Assembly: GCA_019915015.1 (NCBI GenBank) | Contig: JAHBBC010000015.1 | Span: 124,001-188,000, forward strand | Reading direction: 5' to 3' | Source: Auriscalpium vulgare | Taxonomy: Eukaryota; Basidiomycota; Agaricomycetes; Russulales; Auriscalpiaceae | DNA: 64,000 bases | Shown: in pieces, positions 10,477-22,596 of the stretch | Numbering within the stretch: the stretch's first letter is position 1 | Layout of the letters: each line of letters opens with the position of its first letter | The notes under the pieces: model-generated | Database searches by the model: none | The model's input: only the letters and a program-made list of their open reading frames with translations | What the model was told of the DNA's origin: nothing | Position numbers and translations under genes: made by a program

Positions 10477-11368
10477 AGCTCGTGTAGTCAGCCCGGGCCG
10501 AGAGAGCACTCTAGCCTCTTGGGTCGAGCGATCGATCGCCGCCGGCCCACCCAGCTGGCCCCGGGGGCCGCCACCGTCGCCAGCGTTCGAGCGCAACAGT
10601 GCGCGGCTGTTGGCTGGCCTGATGCACTCCTGATGCGCCGGCCACTTGCAACGCTTGGGCGTCCCACTATCCATTTATTAATTATCGTAGCGAGCGCGTC
10701 GGAGCAGCGGATGGCCGCGGGCAGGGGCAGCTGTCTAGACTGCACGACGTCGACGCTTCCACGAGTCCTCGATCAGACGAGTCCCTACGCGTACACGTAC
10801 GACGCTGACGGCGCGTAAATACTATCAGCAGACGATCGGTGCGTACAGGAGGGCCAGCCGTTGCAAAACATCATTTGTTCGACAGTCGTTGGACCGCATG
10901 GCACCTATAGCCTCCGCTAATGCAGCTCGGAGCCAACTGCACGTCCTCGCTGTCTCCCGCCCCCCACCCGCCGTTGGCACGGCCTGGGCACCGAGCAGGA
11001 CAGAACAAGCACATCTACACGTGTACGGGCTCGCGAGGACAAGGCAAGGGCGCCATGTCAACGAAAGAACAAAGCCTCTAATTCAGGAATAAATGAAAGT
11101 CGCTGAGGTAAGCAGACTCAGCCGGTGCACAACATCGCCCCCGCCACTCTCACACTCGTCCCCGACAATCTCTCCTCCTCCCTCCCCCGTCCTCCCTCCC
11201 CTCCCCGCCTCTCCCCCACCACCCGCCCCCGACGCCCCCGCCTGCCCCTGCGCCCCCACCCCCGCCAGAGGCACACCGTCTACGCCCCCGCCGCAGCGCC
11301 GCCCACCCGCCCCGCCCCGCCTCGCTCCCTATCGCGACACCCCGCCCCACGCAGCCGCACCCCACCCA
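10477..11368. other. Intergenic region and pyrimidine-rich leader of the G alpha gene
   Basis: No gene is seen. The last 230 bases before the G alpha ATG (about 11135-11368) are strongly C/T-rich, with runs of CTCC and CCCGCC typical of fungal promoters and leaders. The part near 10477-10880 presumably holds the PXR1 3' UTR. Confidence 0.5.
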
Positions 11369-12841
11369 TGGGCAACTGCGTCTCCAGCACACAAGAGCGG
11401 GAGGAGAGGGCCCGCTCAGACCTCATCGACAAGCAGATCGAGGAGGACTCGAAGAAGTTCAAGCGCGAATGCAAGATCCTCCTGCTCGGTATGTGCCACC
11501 GTCCCCGCCCCGTCGGCGGGCAGCATCCCCACTCCAGGCCGCGGCCTGACCGTCTGTGCGCGCAGGCTCCGGCGAGTCCGGCAAGTCGACCATTGTCAAG
11601 CAGATGAAGATCATCCACCAGAACGGCTACACTGAGGAGGAGCTGCTCGCCTTCCGCCCGCTCATATGGAAGAACCTCCTCGAGAGCGCGCACGCCGTCG
11701 TCATGGCCCTCGAGCATCTCAACCTCGAGCCCATACAGCCTGCTAACAAGGTGCGCCGCGCCGCGCCCCGCTTGCATCCTGCCTGCGCACGGTGCTCACC
11801 TCACGCGCGCGCAGACGAACCGCGCGCGAATAATGGGCTACGAGCTCAGCGCGGACGACCCTGCGTTTTTCTTCAGCTCCGAGGTCGCGCAGGCGGTACA
11901 GGAGATGTGGCACGATGATATCATCCCGGCGATGATGGACCACTCGTCGGAATTCTACCTTATGGACAGCGCGAGCTAGTGAGTCCGCCGTCCGCCGCGC
12001 TCAACGCCCACTTATGTGTGCAGCTTTTTCACCGAGGCGCTGCGCATCGGGGCGGGCAACTATGTACCAACAAAAGAGGACGTGCTGCGCGCGCGTGCGA
12101 AGAGCACGGGCATCACAGAGACGCGCTTCAACATGGGGGCCCTCTCGTACGTCGCGCTCTGCCCATCGCACGCACGGCCCAGGCTGACCGCAGTGCAGAA
12201 TACACATGTTTGACGTCGGCGGGCAGCGCTCGGAACGCAAGAAGTGGATACACTCGTTCGAGAGCGTGACGAGCATCATCTTCTGCACTGCGCTGTCCGA
12301 GTATGACCAGGTGCTGCTGGAGGAGAAGAAGCAGGTGCGCCGCGCCGTGTCCCGATGCCGCCGACGACGCTGACGCCCCGCAGAACCGCATGCAGGAGTC
12401 GCTCGTGCTCTTCGACTCGGTAATCAATTCGCGGTGGTTCCTGCGGACATCCATCATTCTCTTCCTGAACAAGATCGATGTGTTCAAGAGCAAGCTGCCC
12501 AAGGTGCGTGCATGCACACCGGGTGCCTGTCTTCCATCCGGCCTTACGTGTGTTGTGTACGTGCAGGTGCCATTAGAGAAGTTTTTCCCGGAGTACACAG
12601 GCGGCGCGGACGTGAACAAGGGCGCCAAGTACATCCTCTGGCGGTTCATGCAGGCGAACCGCGCACGGTTGAGCGTATATCCACAGTGCGTCCATTCGCG
12701 GGATGTATGCGCCGCGGGCTGACTGATCCGTGTCGGATCAGCATCACACAGGCGACTGATACCTCGAACATCCGGCTCGTGTTCGTCACCGTCAAGGAGA
12801 CAATCCTGCAGAACGCGCTCAAGGAGTCGGGCATCCTATAG
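11369..12841 (+). CDS. Heterotrimeric G-protein alpha subunit
   Basis: Eight exons (11369-11488, 11566-11750, 11815-11978, 12024-12146, 12199-12334, 12384-12503, 12567-12685, 12742-12841) encode a standard G alpha of about 355 residues. Visible motifs: MGNCVS (N-myristoylation Gly2 and palmitoylation Cys), P-loop GSGESGKST, switch [18 protein letters not shown] and the [13 protein letters not shown] block. The C-terminus is KESGIL, so there is no Cys at position -4 and no pertussis-toxin site, unlike group I (Gi-like) fungal subunits. This tail and the overall sequence resemble the group linked to cAMP signalling in basidiomycetes (inference, moderate). The protein relays signals from membrane receptors at the inner face of the plasma membrane. 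Confidence 0.95.
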
Positions 12842-13960
12842 CCCATGCTCTCCCTCCCTCCCTCCCTCGTTCTCCGTGCGCCCTTACGTTACCACTACTA
12901 CTTCACGCAGCATCCCGCCATCTTTGCCATTTCACGCCCATCGCATCATTTGTTTGTTCCATGCTATCACGTTCGCGTTTATCTTATCTCGCGGTTGTTG
13001 TGTATTATCACCCATCGTTTTCTGTCTGTCGTGTGGAAGAGCGGGCTGGCCGAGTCGGTGAGTGCCAGCCTCCCCCCGCGCGTTTGGGTGCGCAAGCTGA
13101 CAGACGGGGGTGCGGCAGATACTATTAATACAGGTTGTACAGACTATGTACAGGCGAGGCGGGCGCGGGCCCGCGTGAATATGCACCGATGTTCCCGCGA
13201 CGGGCGTGGTTCACGAAGAGCAGGCAGGCAGGCTCACTGCCCGACGCCCTGATGGTGCGGTCGCGTTTCGGGTGCGAGCGCAGGAGGCGCGGGGCATCTC
13301 GCGTCGAGTTACGGCAATGCAAATTGAGGTTGATTTGCCGGGGCCGTCGACGGTCTGGAACTGATGGCGGGCGAGTGCTGCTGTAATAATTAATGCTAAA
13401 GCCTGCCGCCTGTGGTGTGGTGAGACGGTGCGTCTGGGGCCTGGAGGCTGAGTCGGAAGATGCGCTGGCGAGATGGTGGTGGTGGTGGTGGTGGTGGGCT
13501 TGGATTGATGTGGATGGAATGAACAGATGTCGGAGGTGGGCGGCGTTGGAGTCGCGTATGTCGGCGTGGGCTGGGCTCCCTCGCCATTCCCTCGGGCGGA
13601 TAAGACATACCGATAAATGGGCGGAGACATAGTGTAAAGGTGTACGTGTTCGCTGCTCGCCACCGCGGCATTCGAACCGTCTTCTGAACGTCGAAGTGAC
13701 AACCAGGACTTCGACTCCGTTGCAATCAACGGCCAGTCACTGATATGTCAAGTTGGCATGGAGCTCGAGTGTTCTCGGAATATTCGCTTACGCTGGGACG
13801 AGCCTTGCAACCAGGGACCAGGTGTCTGTCGGGTGAGACATCCCGGAAGTGAAACAAGTGATTTCCAAGACGTCCTTTCCAGTCTACGAGGCTACGAATT
13901 TACATAAATAACGACTGCTTCGGCGAGAAGTGTCATTGATATCATATGATACAGTTGCGA
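12842..13960. other. Intergenic region, G alpha 3' UTR, GGT microsatellite
   Basis: No convincing coding sequence is visible. Features seen: CCCT-rich sequence just after the stop codon, a (GGT) run near 13473-13497, and a three-hairpin tRNA-like segment at 13660-13733 annotated separately. The right part holds the 3' UTR of the minus-strand hydrolase copy 5. Confidence 0.5.
13660..13733 (-). other. Cloverleaf-like triple hairpin (tRNA-like, degenerate)
   Basis: On the minus strand three stem-loops follow each other: CCGTTG-ATTG-CAACGG (13732-13717), GTCGAAGT with a 10-base loop and ACTTCGAC (13715-13690), and CGG-TTCGAATG-CCG carrying a B-box-like GGTTCGAAT (about 13679-13666). No acceptor stem pairs and the middle stem is too long for a tRNA. 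It is either a relic or chance. Confidence 0.25.
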
Positions 13961-15307
13961 CTAGTACTTGGCGCCGGCCAGCAACCACGTCAACCCCACA
14001 AGCGCGTCCGCCTCGTACTTCGCCGCCGCTGAGATGGTTGGGGAGAACACCTGGAACGCATGCGGCACGCCCGGATACCTGGCGGCGGCGGCCCCATAAA
14101 TCGCCGCTGACTCCACTGCAGGAAATGGACACTCACACGTCCAGCTTCGTCCGGGTGCCCGCGGCGCGGAGCTCGCGCTCGTACAGCAGCCCCTCGTCCC
14201 TCAGCGGGTCGAGGCCGCAGATCTGAAAATACGTAGGCGGGAGACCGGCGTGCGAAGGGTAGAGCAGAGGCGATGTCTTCGGGTCTTCAGGCGGCGCCTT
14301 GACTGTGTCTGCAAGCGCATAACGCATTCGTTTCCCGCGCGTCACGAGTTCAAAGCAAGAGACCCACCCAAGTAAAACCTCATAGAATCGCGGGTGAGGT
14401 TCGGCGCATCCTTGTTCTGCTCCATAGAGAGTAGCTGGTCCTTGAACCTTGCGCAGAGTGTGTTAATAATAGCCTTCGCATGTATGCCATAACGCACTTC
14501 TCAGGGTAGACGTCGGCATGAACAATGACGGGGATCGCCAAGTAAGAGCCTGTGAGCGGCTTGTCGCTGAAGAACGGATCATCGCGTGCGAGGTGCGCAA
14601 CCGTCGCGGCCAGATTACCACCAGCAGACATGCCGCCAATGAGGAAGCCCTTGTCCAGGGACACAGAGATTGAGGCGGCATGCGATGCCACCTTGCGCCG
14701 ACATGTCAACCCGGAGACGTTGTTTAGAAACCTGAGACTCACCCATTTCAATGCAGCGAAGCTATCGTCCCATGGGATTGGGAAAGTATGCTCTGGGGCA
14801 CTCCGGAATTCTACATTGACTGTCACCACTTGCAACTCGGTTGACCAGACGCGCAAAGCCCAGTCATCCTGGTCGATGTTGCCCAGGGCCCATCCTGTGG
14901 CAGTGCGAGTCAGCGCTTGGATATCCTGGCTAAGTGTGCTAGGAGGCTTTACCGCCTCCATGGAGCCACGTTAGGACAGGGAATGTCTGCTTGGGTTCGT
15001 CGGACTCTGGGATCACAACACGGACAACAATCTCCCCGCCGTCGACAGGTACTTTGTGGTCCTTCACGCTGTACTTTGCATCTGATACAAACGAACCTTT
15101 CAGCGCAAGCGTCAACGCCATGAGTAGATGTGAATTACCTGGGCGAACGCGAGTCTTGTAGAGAGCCGCGAAGTTCGGTTGCACCAAATCTATCCACTGC
15201 TTCTTGATATCCACAATTGACGGTCGACCCGGGTCGGGGGTGGGGTTCGCAGCCTGGAAAGCTGCAAACTCAGGGTCTACTTCGGACAGGTAGGCGTATT
15301 GCGACAT
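13961..15307 (-). CDS. HSL-type alpha/beta-hydrolase, array copy 5
   Basis: This minus-strand paralog of the esterase array has the same six introns. It starts [27 protein letters not shown] and ends [11 protein letters not shown]. Active-site residues are complete: [20 protein letters not shown] and [10 protein letters not shown]. The acid block and the C-terminal [10 protein letters not shown] match copies 1 and 6 ([17 protein letters not shown]) rather than copies 2-4 (NVS.PGIKAA.KFEAD). Copies 1, 5 and 6 therefore form one subgroup and 2 and 3 another, although copy 1 lies with 2-4 on the plus strand. The YRTAPEHTFP block reads [10 protein letters not shown]. Copy 5 lies 1.1 kb past the G alpha stop and converges with it. 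Confidence 0.87.
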
Positions 15308-15907
15308 TGTGACGCCAGGCGAGGTGATGCTATTGATAGGGTGATCCGCATTCTTATACAGTTAGAATGGTGGGAATGAGCTAGAGACGCTGTCAGCGCT
15401 TGATCTGACTCTGACAAATACGACCAGGGATCCATAAGCAACCTGCGGATAGGCAGTTGCGCCTTAACGCCGACGGCCTCTAAGGCGCTGAGCCAAAGGG
15501 TGGCCGCATTGATAGCTATTAGCGTCGCGCCAATGAATCAGTTGGAAACAAGCTGGAATGTGCGATTCTCGATGTGAGGATAACAGATCGACTCAGAGTG
15601 TCATCGGTGAAGCTGGAAGGTTGAGCTTAAACGGTCGCCGATCGTGCTGTCTGCAGCATGTGTTAGCATGTATTTCAGCTTCCGAGGGACATATCACGCA
15701 CCGTCAGGAGGTTGCTTGCAAAGCGAGAAACAGTCCTGAAGACTAAGCTTAATCATGTCTATCAAGGACTTCGGAGCACTGGAACGGGCAGCGGAAAGTC
15801 TGCAGCTTCAGACTCTGCGTCGGTCAAAGAGGTGATAATAAGCGAGGAATTGTGGCGAGGACGACCTTGGCAGAGATTGTCATCGGTAGAGTACTGTACA
15901 GCTGGGC
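15308..15907. other. Intergenic region between hydrolase copies 6 and 5
   Basis: Nothing coding is seen. The left end holds the copy 5 promoter with a TATA box; the right end is the copy 6 3' region. Confidence 0.5.
15353..15358 (-). promoter_or_regulatory. TATA box for hydrolase copy 5
   Basis: TATAAG on the minus strand lies about 50 bases before the copy 5 start codon. Confidence 0.5.
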
Positions 15908-17242
15908 CTACTTTGCGCCCGCGAGCAGCCACTTTAGCCCCGCGAGCGTGTCCGCCTCGTACTTCGCCGCGGCTGAGACAGTCGGGCTAAAAACCTGGAA
16001 TCCATGCGGCAGGCCCGGGTACCTGTCGTCGACACCATGAATCGCCGTTGAACATTGGAGGAAGTTGACACTCACACGTCCAGCTTCGTCCTGTTCCCCA
16101 CGTCACGTAGCTCGCGCTCGTACAGTAGCCCCTCATCCCGCAGAATGTCTAGGCCGCAGATCTGGAAATATGTAGGCGGAAGACCGGCGTGCGAAGGGTA
16201 AAGCAAAGGCGACATTTTGGGATCCTCAGGAGACGCCTTGACTGTGTCTGAAAGTCCACAACGTAGTTGAGCCACCAGCCCAGCTCATATCACCAGCAGC
16301 CATCGACGCACCCCAGCAGAACCTCACGAAATCGCGGTTGATGTTGGGCGCATCCTTGTTCTGTTCCATGGAGAGTAGCTGATCCTTGAACCTTGCGCAG
16401 AGTGAGTCAATCGCCTTCGCATGTGTGCCATGACGCACTTCTCAGGGTAGGCATCGCCATGGACAATCGCGGGGATCGCCAAGTAAGAGCCTGTGAGCGG
16501 CTTGTCGCTGAAGAACGGATCATCGCGTGCGAGGTGCGCAATTGTCGCGGCCAGATTACCACCAGCAGACATGCCGCCGATGAGGAAGCCCTTATCCAGA
16601 GATACAGAGATTGAGGCGGCATTCGAGGCCACCTTGCGCCGACATGTCAGCCCCGAAGACGTTCGTTAGAAACCTGTAACTCACCCATTTCAATGCAGCG
16701 AAGCCGTCGTCCCATGGGGTTGGAAAGGTATGCTCTGGGGCACTCCGGTATTCCACATTGACCGTCACCACTTGCAGCTCGGTTGTATAGACGCGTAGGA
16801 GCCAGTCATCCTGGTCGATATTGCCAAAGACCCATCCTGTCCCAAGTGAATTAGCCACCTAATATTCCGACTAGTAGGAGGCATTACCGCCGCCATAGAA
16901 CCACGTCAGAACGGGGAATGTCTGCTTGGGGTCGTCGGTCTCTGGGATCACAACACGGACGACGATCTCTCCGCCGTCTACGGGCACTTTGTGGTCCGTC
17001 ACGCTGTACTTCGCATCTGATACAAACGAACCTTTCAGCGCATGCATTGACGCCACAGATGAATGTGAATTACCTGGGCGAATGCGAGCCTTGTACAGAG
17101 CCGCGAAGTTCGGTTGCACCAGATCTATCCACCGTTTCTTGAGATCCACAACCGACGAATAATCTGGGTCGGGGGTGGGATTGGCAGCTCGGAAAGCTGC
17201 ATACTCGGGGTCCACTTCGGACAGGTAGGCGTACTGCGACAT
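15908..17242 (-). CDS. HSL-type alpha/beta-hydrolase, array copy 6 (oxyanion His replaced)
   Basis: This is the last paralog, minus strand, with the same exon pattern as the others. It starts [27 protein letters not shown] and ends [33 protein letters not shown] and LPHGFQVFSP are present, so Ser, Asp and His of the triad are kept. The oxyanion motif reads WFYGGG: the first His of HGGG is Tyr (codon TAT, near 16896-16901). The DPLRDE block has Ile for Pro (DILRDE). It is a close sister of copy 5: exons and parts of the introns are nearly identical, including the CGCCGACATGTCAG sequence. This indicates a recent tandem duplication. The first 370 bases encode about 123 residues before the second splice site. 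Confidence 0.86.
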
Positions 17243-18225
17243 TGTGTTGCCAGACGACGCTGGGGAGACCCGCTATATATGTCGGAACGGTGGGAAAGGA
17301 ACGAACAAGAAACGAACGGCTGACAGAAATTTGAGTAACCTCGGGCGGCTGCAAGGGACCGTGATACAAGGGTCCATCAGTGTTTTGCAGATTCGCAGTT
17401 GTACTTCAGCGGCGAGCAGAGAGCGCATGGGAAAACCCGGCGTGAGGCAGATGGATACCAGCATTGTGCCGACGAATGGATTACTGATCGGCGCAGGGCT
17501 AGTGTTTCGTCTTTGTGGTCTCTGAGGCAACAAAGGCGTCTCTGTTGGCGTGCCAAGCACCGCGCACTGCGCATTTGCTGCGCTTGCGCAGTAAGTCCGT
17601 GCGAAGCATCCCAGGGCCGCAGCAAGGGCAGGATGCGATGCTCATGGAAGCTTTGGGGTGATGTGGTGTCAGGTACGGTCGAGTTTGGCCTTCAAGCGTC
17701 AAGCTTGAACTTAAAGATCTGAACGTTGTACGCCGGTTTGCACACGGTGCGCGGGAAAGAGTCGGTACTCCAGCCTTGGGCGGAAACTGAGATGCAGATG
17801 GTCAGCATTCTGGTCGGGGGGCACGACTCCAAGAGCGAATGCAACGCACGCCCGTAATCTGGAAGGAACACTCCATGTTGAACTGTGCATCCAAGCAGTG
17901 GCCGAAGGCGAGCAGCTGGGCCTCAATCAAGACTGGACCGCTGCAACTTGAGTTATGGAAGTGTGGCCCAGGTCGATTAAGAGTGCCCACTCGTCGATAC
18001 GATTGAAAGCGTTCGGCATGACTGTGCTTGCAGAGAATGACCGTGACGGATGTCGCGCTGCGTAACGGACGCGTGACAAAGCGCGTACTGCCCGTTTGGG
18101 ACGCGCCGTTGAGTGCGTCCGGTTGACCGCCAAGCGCCCGACGCCGGCTGGCATCGGCCACACTCTTGTCCTCCTCGCCGTCACCACCCTCGACCGACTC
18201 CCCTCCCTCCCTCCCTCTCCCTCCC
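17243..18225. other. Divergent intergenic region
   Basis: This region lies between the divergently oriented hydrolase copy 6 and the Spt21-like gene. A TATATAT box (17274-17280) serves copy 6. The last 90 bases before 18226 are rich in CTCCCTCCC, as in many fungal promoters. No supported gene is present. Confidence 0.5.
17274..17280 (-). promoter_or_regulatory. TATA box for hydrolase copy 6
   Basis: TATATAT lies 32-38 bases before the copy 6 ATG on the minus strand. Confidence 0.5.
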
Positions 18226-21135
18226 ATGGCTGAAGACCCTCAGCTCCTCCCCGGTACGCTTGTTTTTATCTTTGCATCCTCGCCTTCTGACGGCCGTTCC
18301 AGTGCGGGTCTGGTACACCGTCGACGGCTCTCCCCAGTACATCCTCGCACGCTCCGTCGACAAGTTCCCCGTCAACCCCATTTCTGCCCCAGGGCCTTCT
18401 CGCATAGCCAACATCGCCGGCGGCGATGGCCCGCCAGCTTATGCCACAACATCGCTCAAGGCCTGTCTCCACACCATGTGCCGCTCCAGGTCTGTCGTCT
18501 GCCATGATGCTCCCGGCTCCTGCTCACTCTGTACAGTCCGGAGCTCATGCACTACGGCTCCCGCGACTACTCGCTCTACGTGCTTGACCCCACCGAGTCC
18601 GACTCCGCCCCAAGCAGCATGGTCATGGACTCCCAGGAGGCAACCCCGCGCCAGTCGCAGGGCGTAGCGGTTGGCATGGGCTTGATGTCCTGGGCTTTGG
18701 CAGCACCGGACGATGCCGTGTCCGTCACGGGCACACTTGTCAAGGTCAACTCGGGCGACCGCGCGCTCGAGGTCATCTTTGCCCTACGAGGGGTACGTGT
18801 TTTGATATCTGAGTGACTCGTGCGTCTCACATTATGTCTCAAGGCACCGCTAGTGCAGCAGCCCATGTACTACCAGAACGGCGGCAACCCTTGGCAGATG
18901 CACATGCCTGGTGCACTACCAATGCACGGATTTCCCGGCCAAGCGCCGGGCCCTGGCGCGCCCCTGCCCGCACCCGTACATGCGCTTCCGGCACCCCAAG
19001 CAACGCCCGCGCATATCTCTCCTTACCGCTCTTCTTCCCCTGCGCCCGCTATCACCGAGAAGCGACAATTCGCAAAGGCGGCCGACTTCCCGCTGCCATA
19101 CATCGGCCCTCCGAAGAAGTCGCGCAGGGCTTCGGCGAAGATCCCCGCATCGAAAACGAAGGCACATCCTCTTGTTCGTGCGCCGCTAAGCTTTGGGCCT
19201 CGGGACGTCAAACCGCCCAAGGTGGAAAGTCGGCAGCGCGAGCTCATTAGCCAGCCAGTCGCGTCATCCTCTTCTACTCCTGCTCTCGACCTCAACAATC
19301 CCGCTGTGCGCGCGGCTCTTACGTGCTTGATCTCTTCGTACGCGACCCCTGCCAACCCTGTGGCACCCCAGGCATCTACCATCCCTCCGGCAGCCGTGAA
19401 CGCGCTCGTCCAGCTCCTCACCCATCCGTCCACGGCAGCAGCCGCAGCGCCAGCCTCCGCCCATACTGAGACTGCATCGGACTTCGCACCCACACCGGCC
19501 TCTTCGCAGACGTCCACCGCTCAGGAGACGTCCGACGCAGATGCGGACGACGAGATCGTCGTGCTTGAGAAGGAGAACGTGAACCCGGCGGCTTTCGGCA
19601 GGCGCAGCGCGAGTCGCGCCACCGACGAGGAGGAGCCCGCGCCGCAGCCCGCGCGCACGCACGCCCATCACACGTCGCGCAAGCGCAGGCTGAGCGAAGT
19701 CGCGGAGGGCCGCGGCGCGTCGTCGAAGCGCCGCTGCGAGAGCTCGCCTGCGCCTGCGCCTGTGCGCAAGCTCAACTTCATCTCGCGGCCGCTGCAGTCC
19801 GAGCCCGGCGGACCGCTCGTTGTCGCGTCCGAGCGTCGACATATGGAGCCAGCGCACACCAAAGCTCCTGCTCCGGGCCTTTCTCGTTTGAACGCAGACC
19901 TCTTCGCCGCGCGCTCGGCGCTCGTGGCGTCGACATCGACGACCTTTGCAATCTCGCAAGCCGGCGGCGCGAAGCCTTCGACCCCGCCCAAGTCATCCTC
20001 GCCCGCAAAGAGGGCGAAGAAGCCGTACATCGTCCCCGAATGGGCGCGTACGACAACCGCGACCAAGCCGCGCTACTCGGCCGACGCGATCGCGCGCATG
20101 GCGCAGGAGAGCGCCGAGCGCGAGGAGGAGCGCAAGCGCGCGCGGGCCCGGCGGCCCGCCCGCGCCGCGGAGAACGGCAGCGAGGACGCGGCGCGCGCGA
20201 GCGAAGTGCCTGCGCAGGTCTTCGCTGCCCCGCGGGCTGCAGCCTCAGTAGCGAGACCAGTGCGCCCTCCTGCGCCCGCCGTCGCCAGCGCTGCGCCCAT
20301 CACCGCGGCGGCAGCGGACATCATCTTCCCTCACTCGTCCTCGCCTGCACCATCGCCTTCGAAACCCGCACCCCAGCAGACACCACGCACGCCGCGCAGA
20401 GTGAAGCGCTCCGAGCGCTCCGTCCTGCCCACGCCCGCCGCAGACGCTACGAGCCCGCTCTTCTCGCCCGACGCGGACGCGGACGCGGCGCCGCCGAAGC
20501 AGATGTCGCCGATCCAGCGCGTGCTCGCGGGGCGCGGCATCGCCTTCCCGTCATCGCCGCTGCAGCACCGCACGCGCAAGTCGCCGCTCAAGACGCCGCG
20601 CAAGGACCGCACGCCGAAGCGCGAGGCGGAGCTCCCGAGCGCGAGCAGCGATGTCGACGAGGCGCGGGACGTGCCGTTCGGGCGGGCGCGGCTGTGGCAG
20701 GGCCTGCCGCCGTCGTCGCCGCTCCCGCCATCGAGCCCCATCCTCTCCCCGGAGGACTCGGACGGCGCGGACCTGGACACGGACATGGACCTCGACCTGG
20801 ACCGCGACGTGCCCATGCCGTCGGACTCGGACGCGACGCCTGCGCCGGACGACGAGCTGCAGCGCTTCTGGGGCGCGCTCGACGAGCTCATGCAGTCCGC
20901 GGACTCGTCGACCGTCGCGAACAGCGACGACGCGGACGAGAAGTTCCGCATGAGTGACTTTGTGGTCTCGTCTTCGGACGGCGATGGGGATGGGGATGTG
21001 CAGGCGGGAGAGGGCGCGGGTGGGATGGAGGATTTGAAGGCGCTGTTTGACACAACGTGGAGCAAGGAGGACCAGGCGGCGTTTGAGGAGATGTTGATGG
21101 ATGCAGGTGGGCGGGAGGACGGGTGCTTTGTGTAG
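18226..21135 (+). CDS. Spt21/Ams2-like chromatin or histone-gene regulator
   Basis: Four exons (18226-18253, 18303-18489, 18537-18792, 18844-21135) splice in frame. The N-terminal 150 residues (VRVWYTVDGSPQYILARS...CSPELMHYGSRDYSLYVLD...GKGLMSW-like block...VKVNSGDRALEVIFALRG) match the N-terminal domain shared by yeast Spt21 and fission yeast Ams2, which control histone gene expression. The remaining 600 residues are low-complexity, Ser/Pro/Ala-rich and basic, with conserved-looking islands such as KKPYIVPEWARTTTATKPRYS and an acidic C-terminus. I see no clear GATA zinc finger, which Ams2 has, so this is closer to Spt21 in layout. It is likely nuclear. The family call rests on the N-terminal domain only. 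It is transcribed away from hydrolase copy 6. Confidence 0.65.
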
Positions 21136-22596
21136 GTGGGCGGGCAATTGCATGCAGATCTTGGTCCTCGCAAATATAATCTCGGAGCTTCACATACGCA
21201 TGTACATACCCTTCATACACTCCCTCTTGTAATGTTGATCGAGTTTGACTGCGCTAGCTGCGCCCAGCTCCCCGTATTTGAATTAGGATGCGATGCAGTT
21301 ACTCGCGCGCACGCTTGCTGCTCATCGCGCTCACATCTTGTTCCTCAGCCGAACGGTCACAACTGCTGCGCACGGACCATCGGCCGGCCGGACAACTCTC
21401 CTAGTGAGACACCTGTTATGCTACTCTGGTCGATGGGCTGGCGAGCAGCTATGTTTGTGTCGGGCCAGTCCAACTCAGCGGCTCAGTTCTTGCGCCAATA
21501 TTATTCGCGCCGGCTGCCTGTTGTCTCATTGTCTCCCGTACGACCGGCCGGTGGGCGACACATGATACTCATAGTAAGGAGGCAGCGATAAGCCAGCACG
21601 ACAGGATAGGGCAGGATGACATCGTATTTGGGGCGTACACCAGCATATACCTGAAGACACACAAACAAACACGAAAGCGAACATGCGAACGGAACCCGCC
21701 ATGCAAGCCGAGAAAATACAATTCAAGGGACAAGTCGGTCGGAGGAAAGGAAAGGGTCCACTAATCATCGCACGAACCCGGCGAAGACATCCTGCCACCG
21801 CCACCCACCGCGCGCGCACCCTCCATCGCCCATCACCCATCGCCACGCCGCCAGCGCCACCACCACGCGCCTCCCCGCGCCCGCCCTGCCCCTATCCTCA
21901 CCCCGATACGCGTCCGTGGCCTTTTTTTTTTTTTTGAAGTGAGGAAAATCCAGTTACGGAGACCACACCGCTGCCAACGGGGGTACTGTCGGGGTCGCCC
22001 GAAGGCCCTACCGACTAAAAACCTCACCCCCTCCACAGGCGAGCGTCGACGGCCGCTCCCAGCCTGCTTCGTCAGGGATACGATACCTTAGGCAAGCGAG
22101 AAGAGAGTCGGCGGGGAAGCGGGGGATGCGAGATCTTGTCGAGCGAGGGTCGGGCGGGGGAGATGAACGGCCCGGACACCGCGCGATCTGCAAATCAGCC
22201 ACGCCGCGGACGCACCTCGCTGAAAAGTGCTCGCGCCTTGAGGAGGTGATTGGCGGGGTGGGGAAGGTGAGCGAGCTGGGGAATAGAGGGCGGGGGCACG
22301 CTGTATTTATACGTTCTGGCGGCGGGAAAACGTGACCTCGACGACGTCTGTTGAAGTGCGAACCTTATGTCTAGGCATGCATCCATCGCCCAGAAGAGCT
22401 GGCGGGCATTGGTATACAAGGATTTGGCATCCGTCGAGACGGTTTGAGCGAGAGATGACGACGGGGACATAGCGGGTAATAAGCGCCGTGATTTATGCGG
22501 TATGTGATTGTGATTGCGAGGTCCACAGCCCTGGAAAGAATAAACAAGACTCCCATAAACAAAAGATACCCGTCGCTTGATACTCGTCTCTTGATA
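21136..22596. other. Convergent intergenic region
   Basis: This region lies between two converging genes. It holds a T14 run (21922-21935) but no supported gene. Long open stretches here have codon patterns and composition of non-coding DNA. Confidence 0.5.

Noticed and set aside
13473..13497. GGT microsatellite as a coding Gly or Trp run
   Set aside because: No surrounding gene structure; it is a simple repeat in intergenic sequence.
20040..20957. 305-codon alternative frame within the Spt21-like gene
   Set aside because: It is a second frame of a low-complexity GC-rich exon; the main frame is longer and carries the conserved islands.
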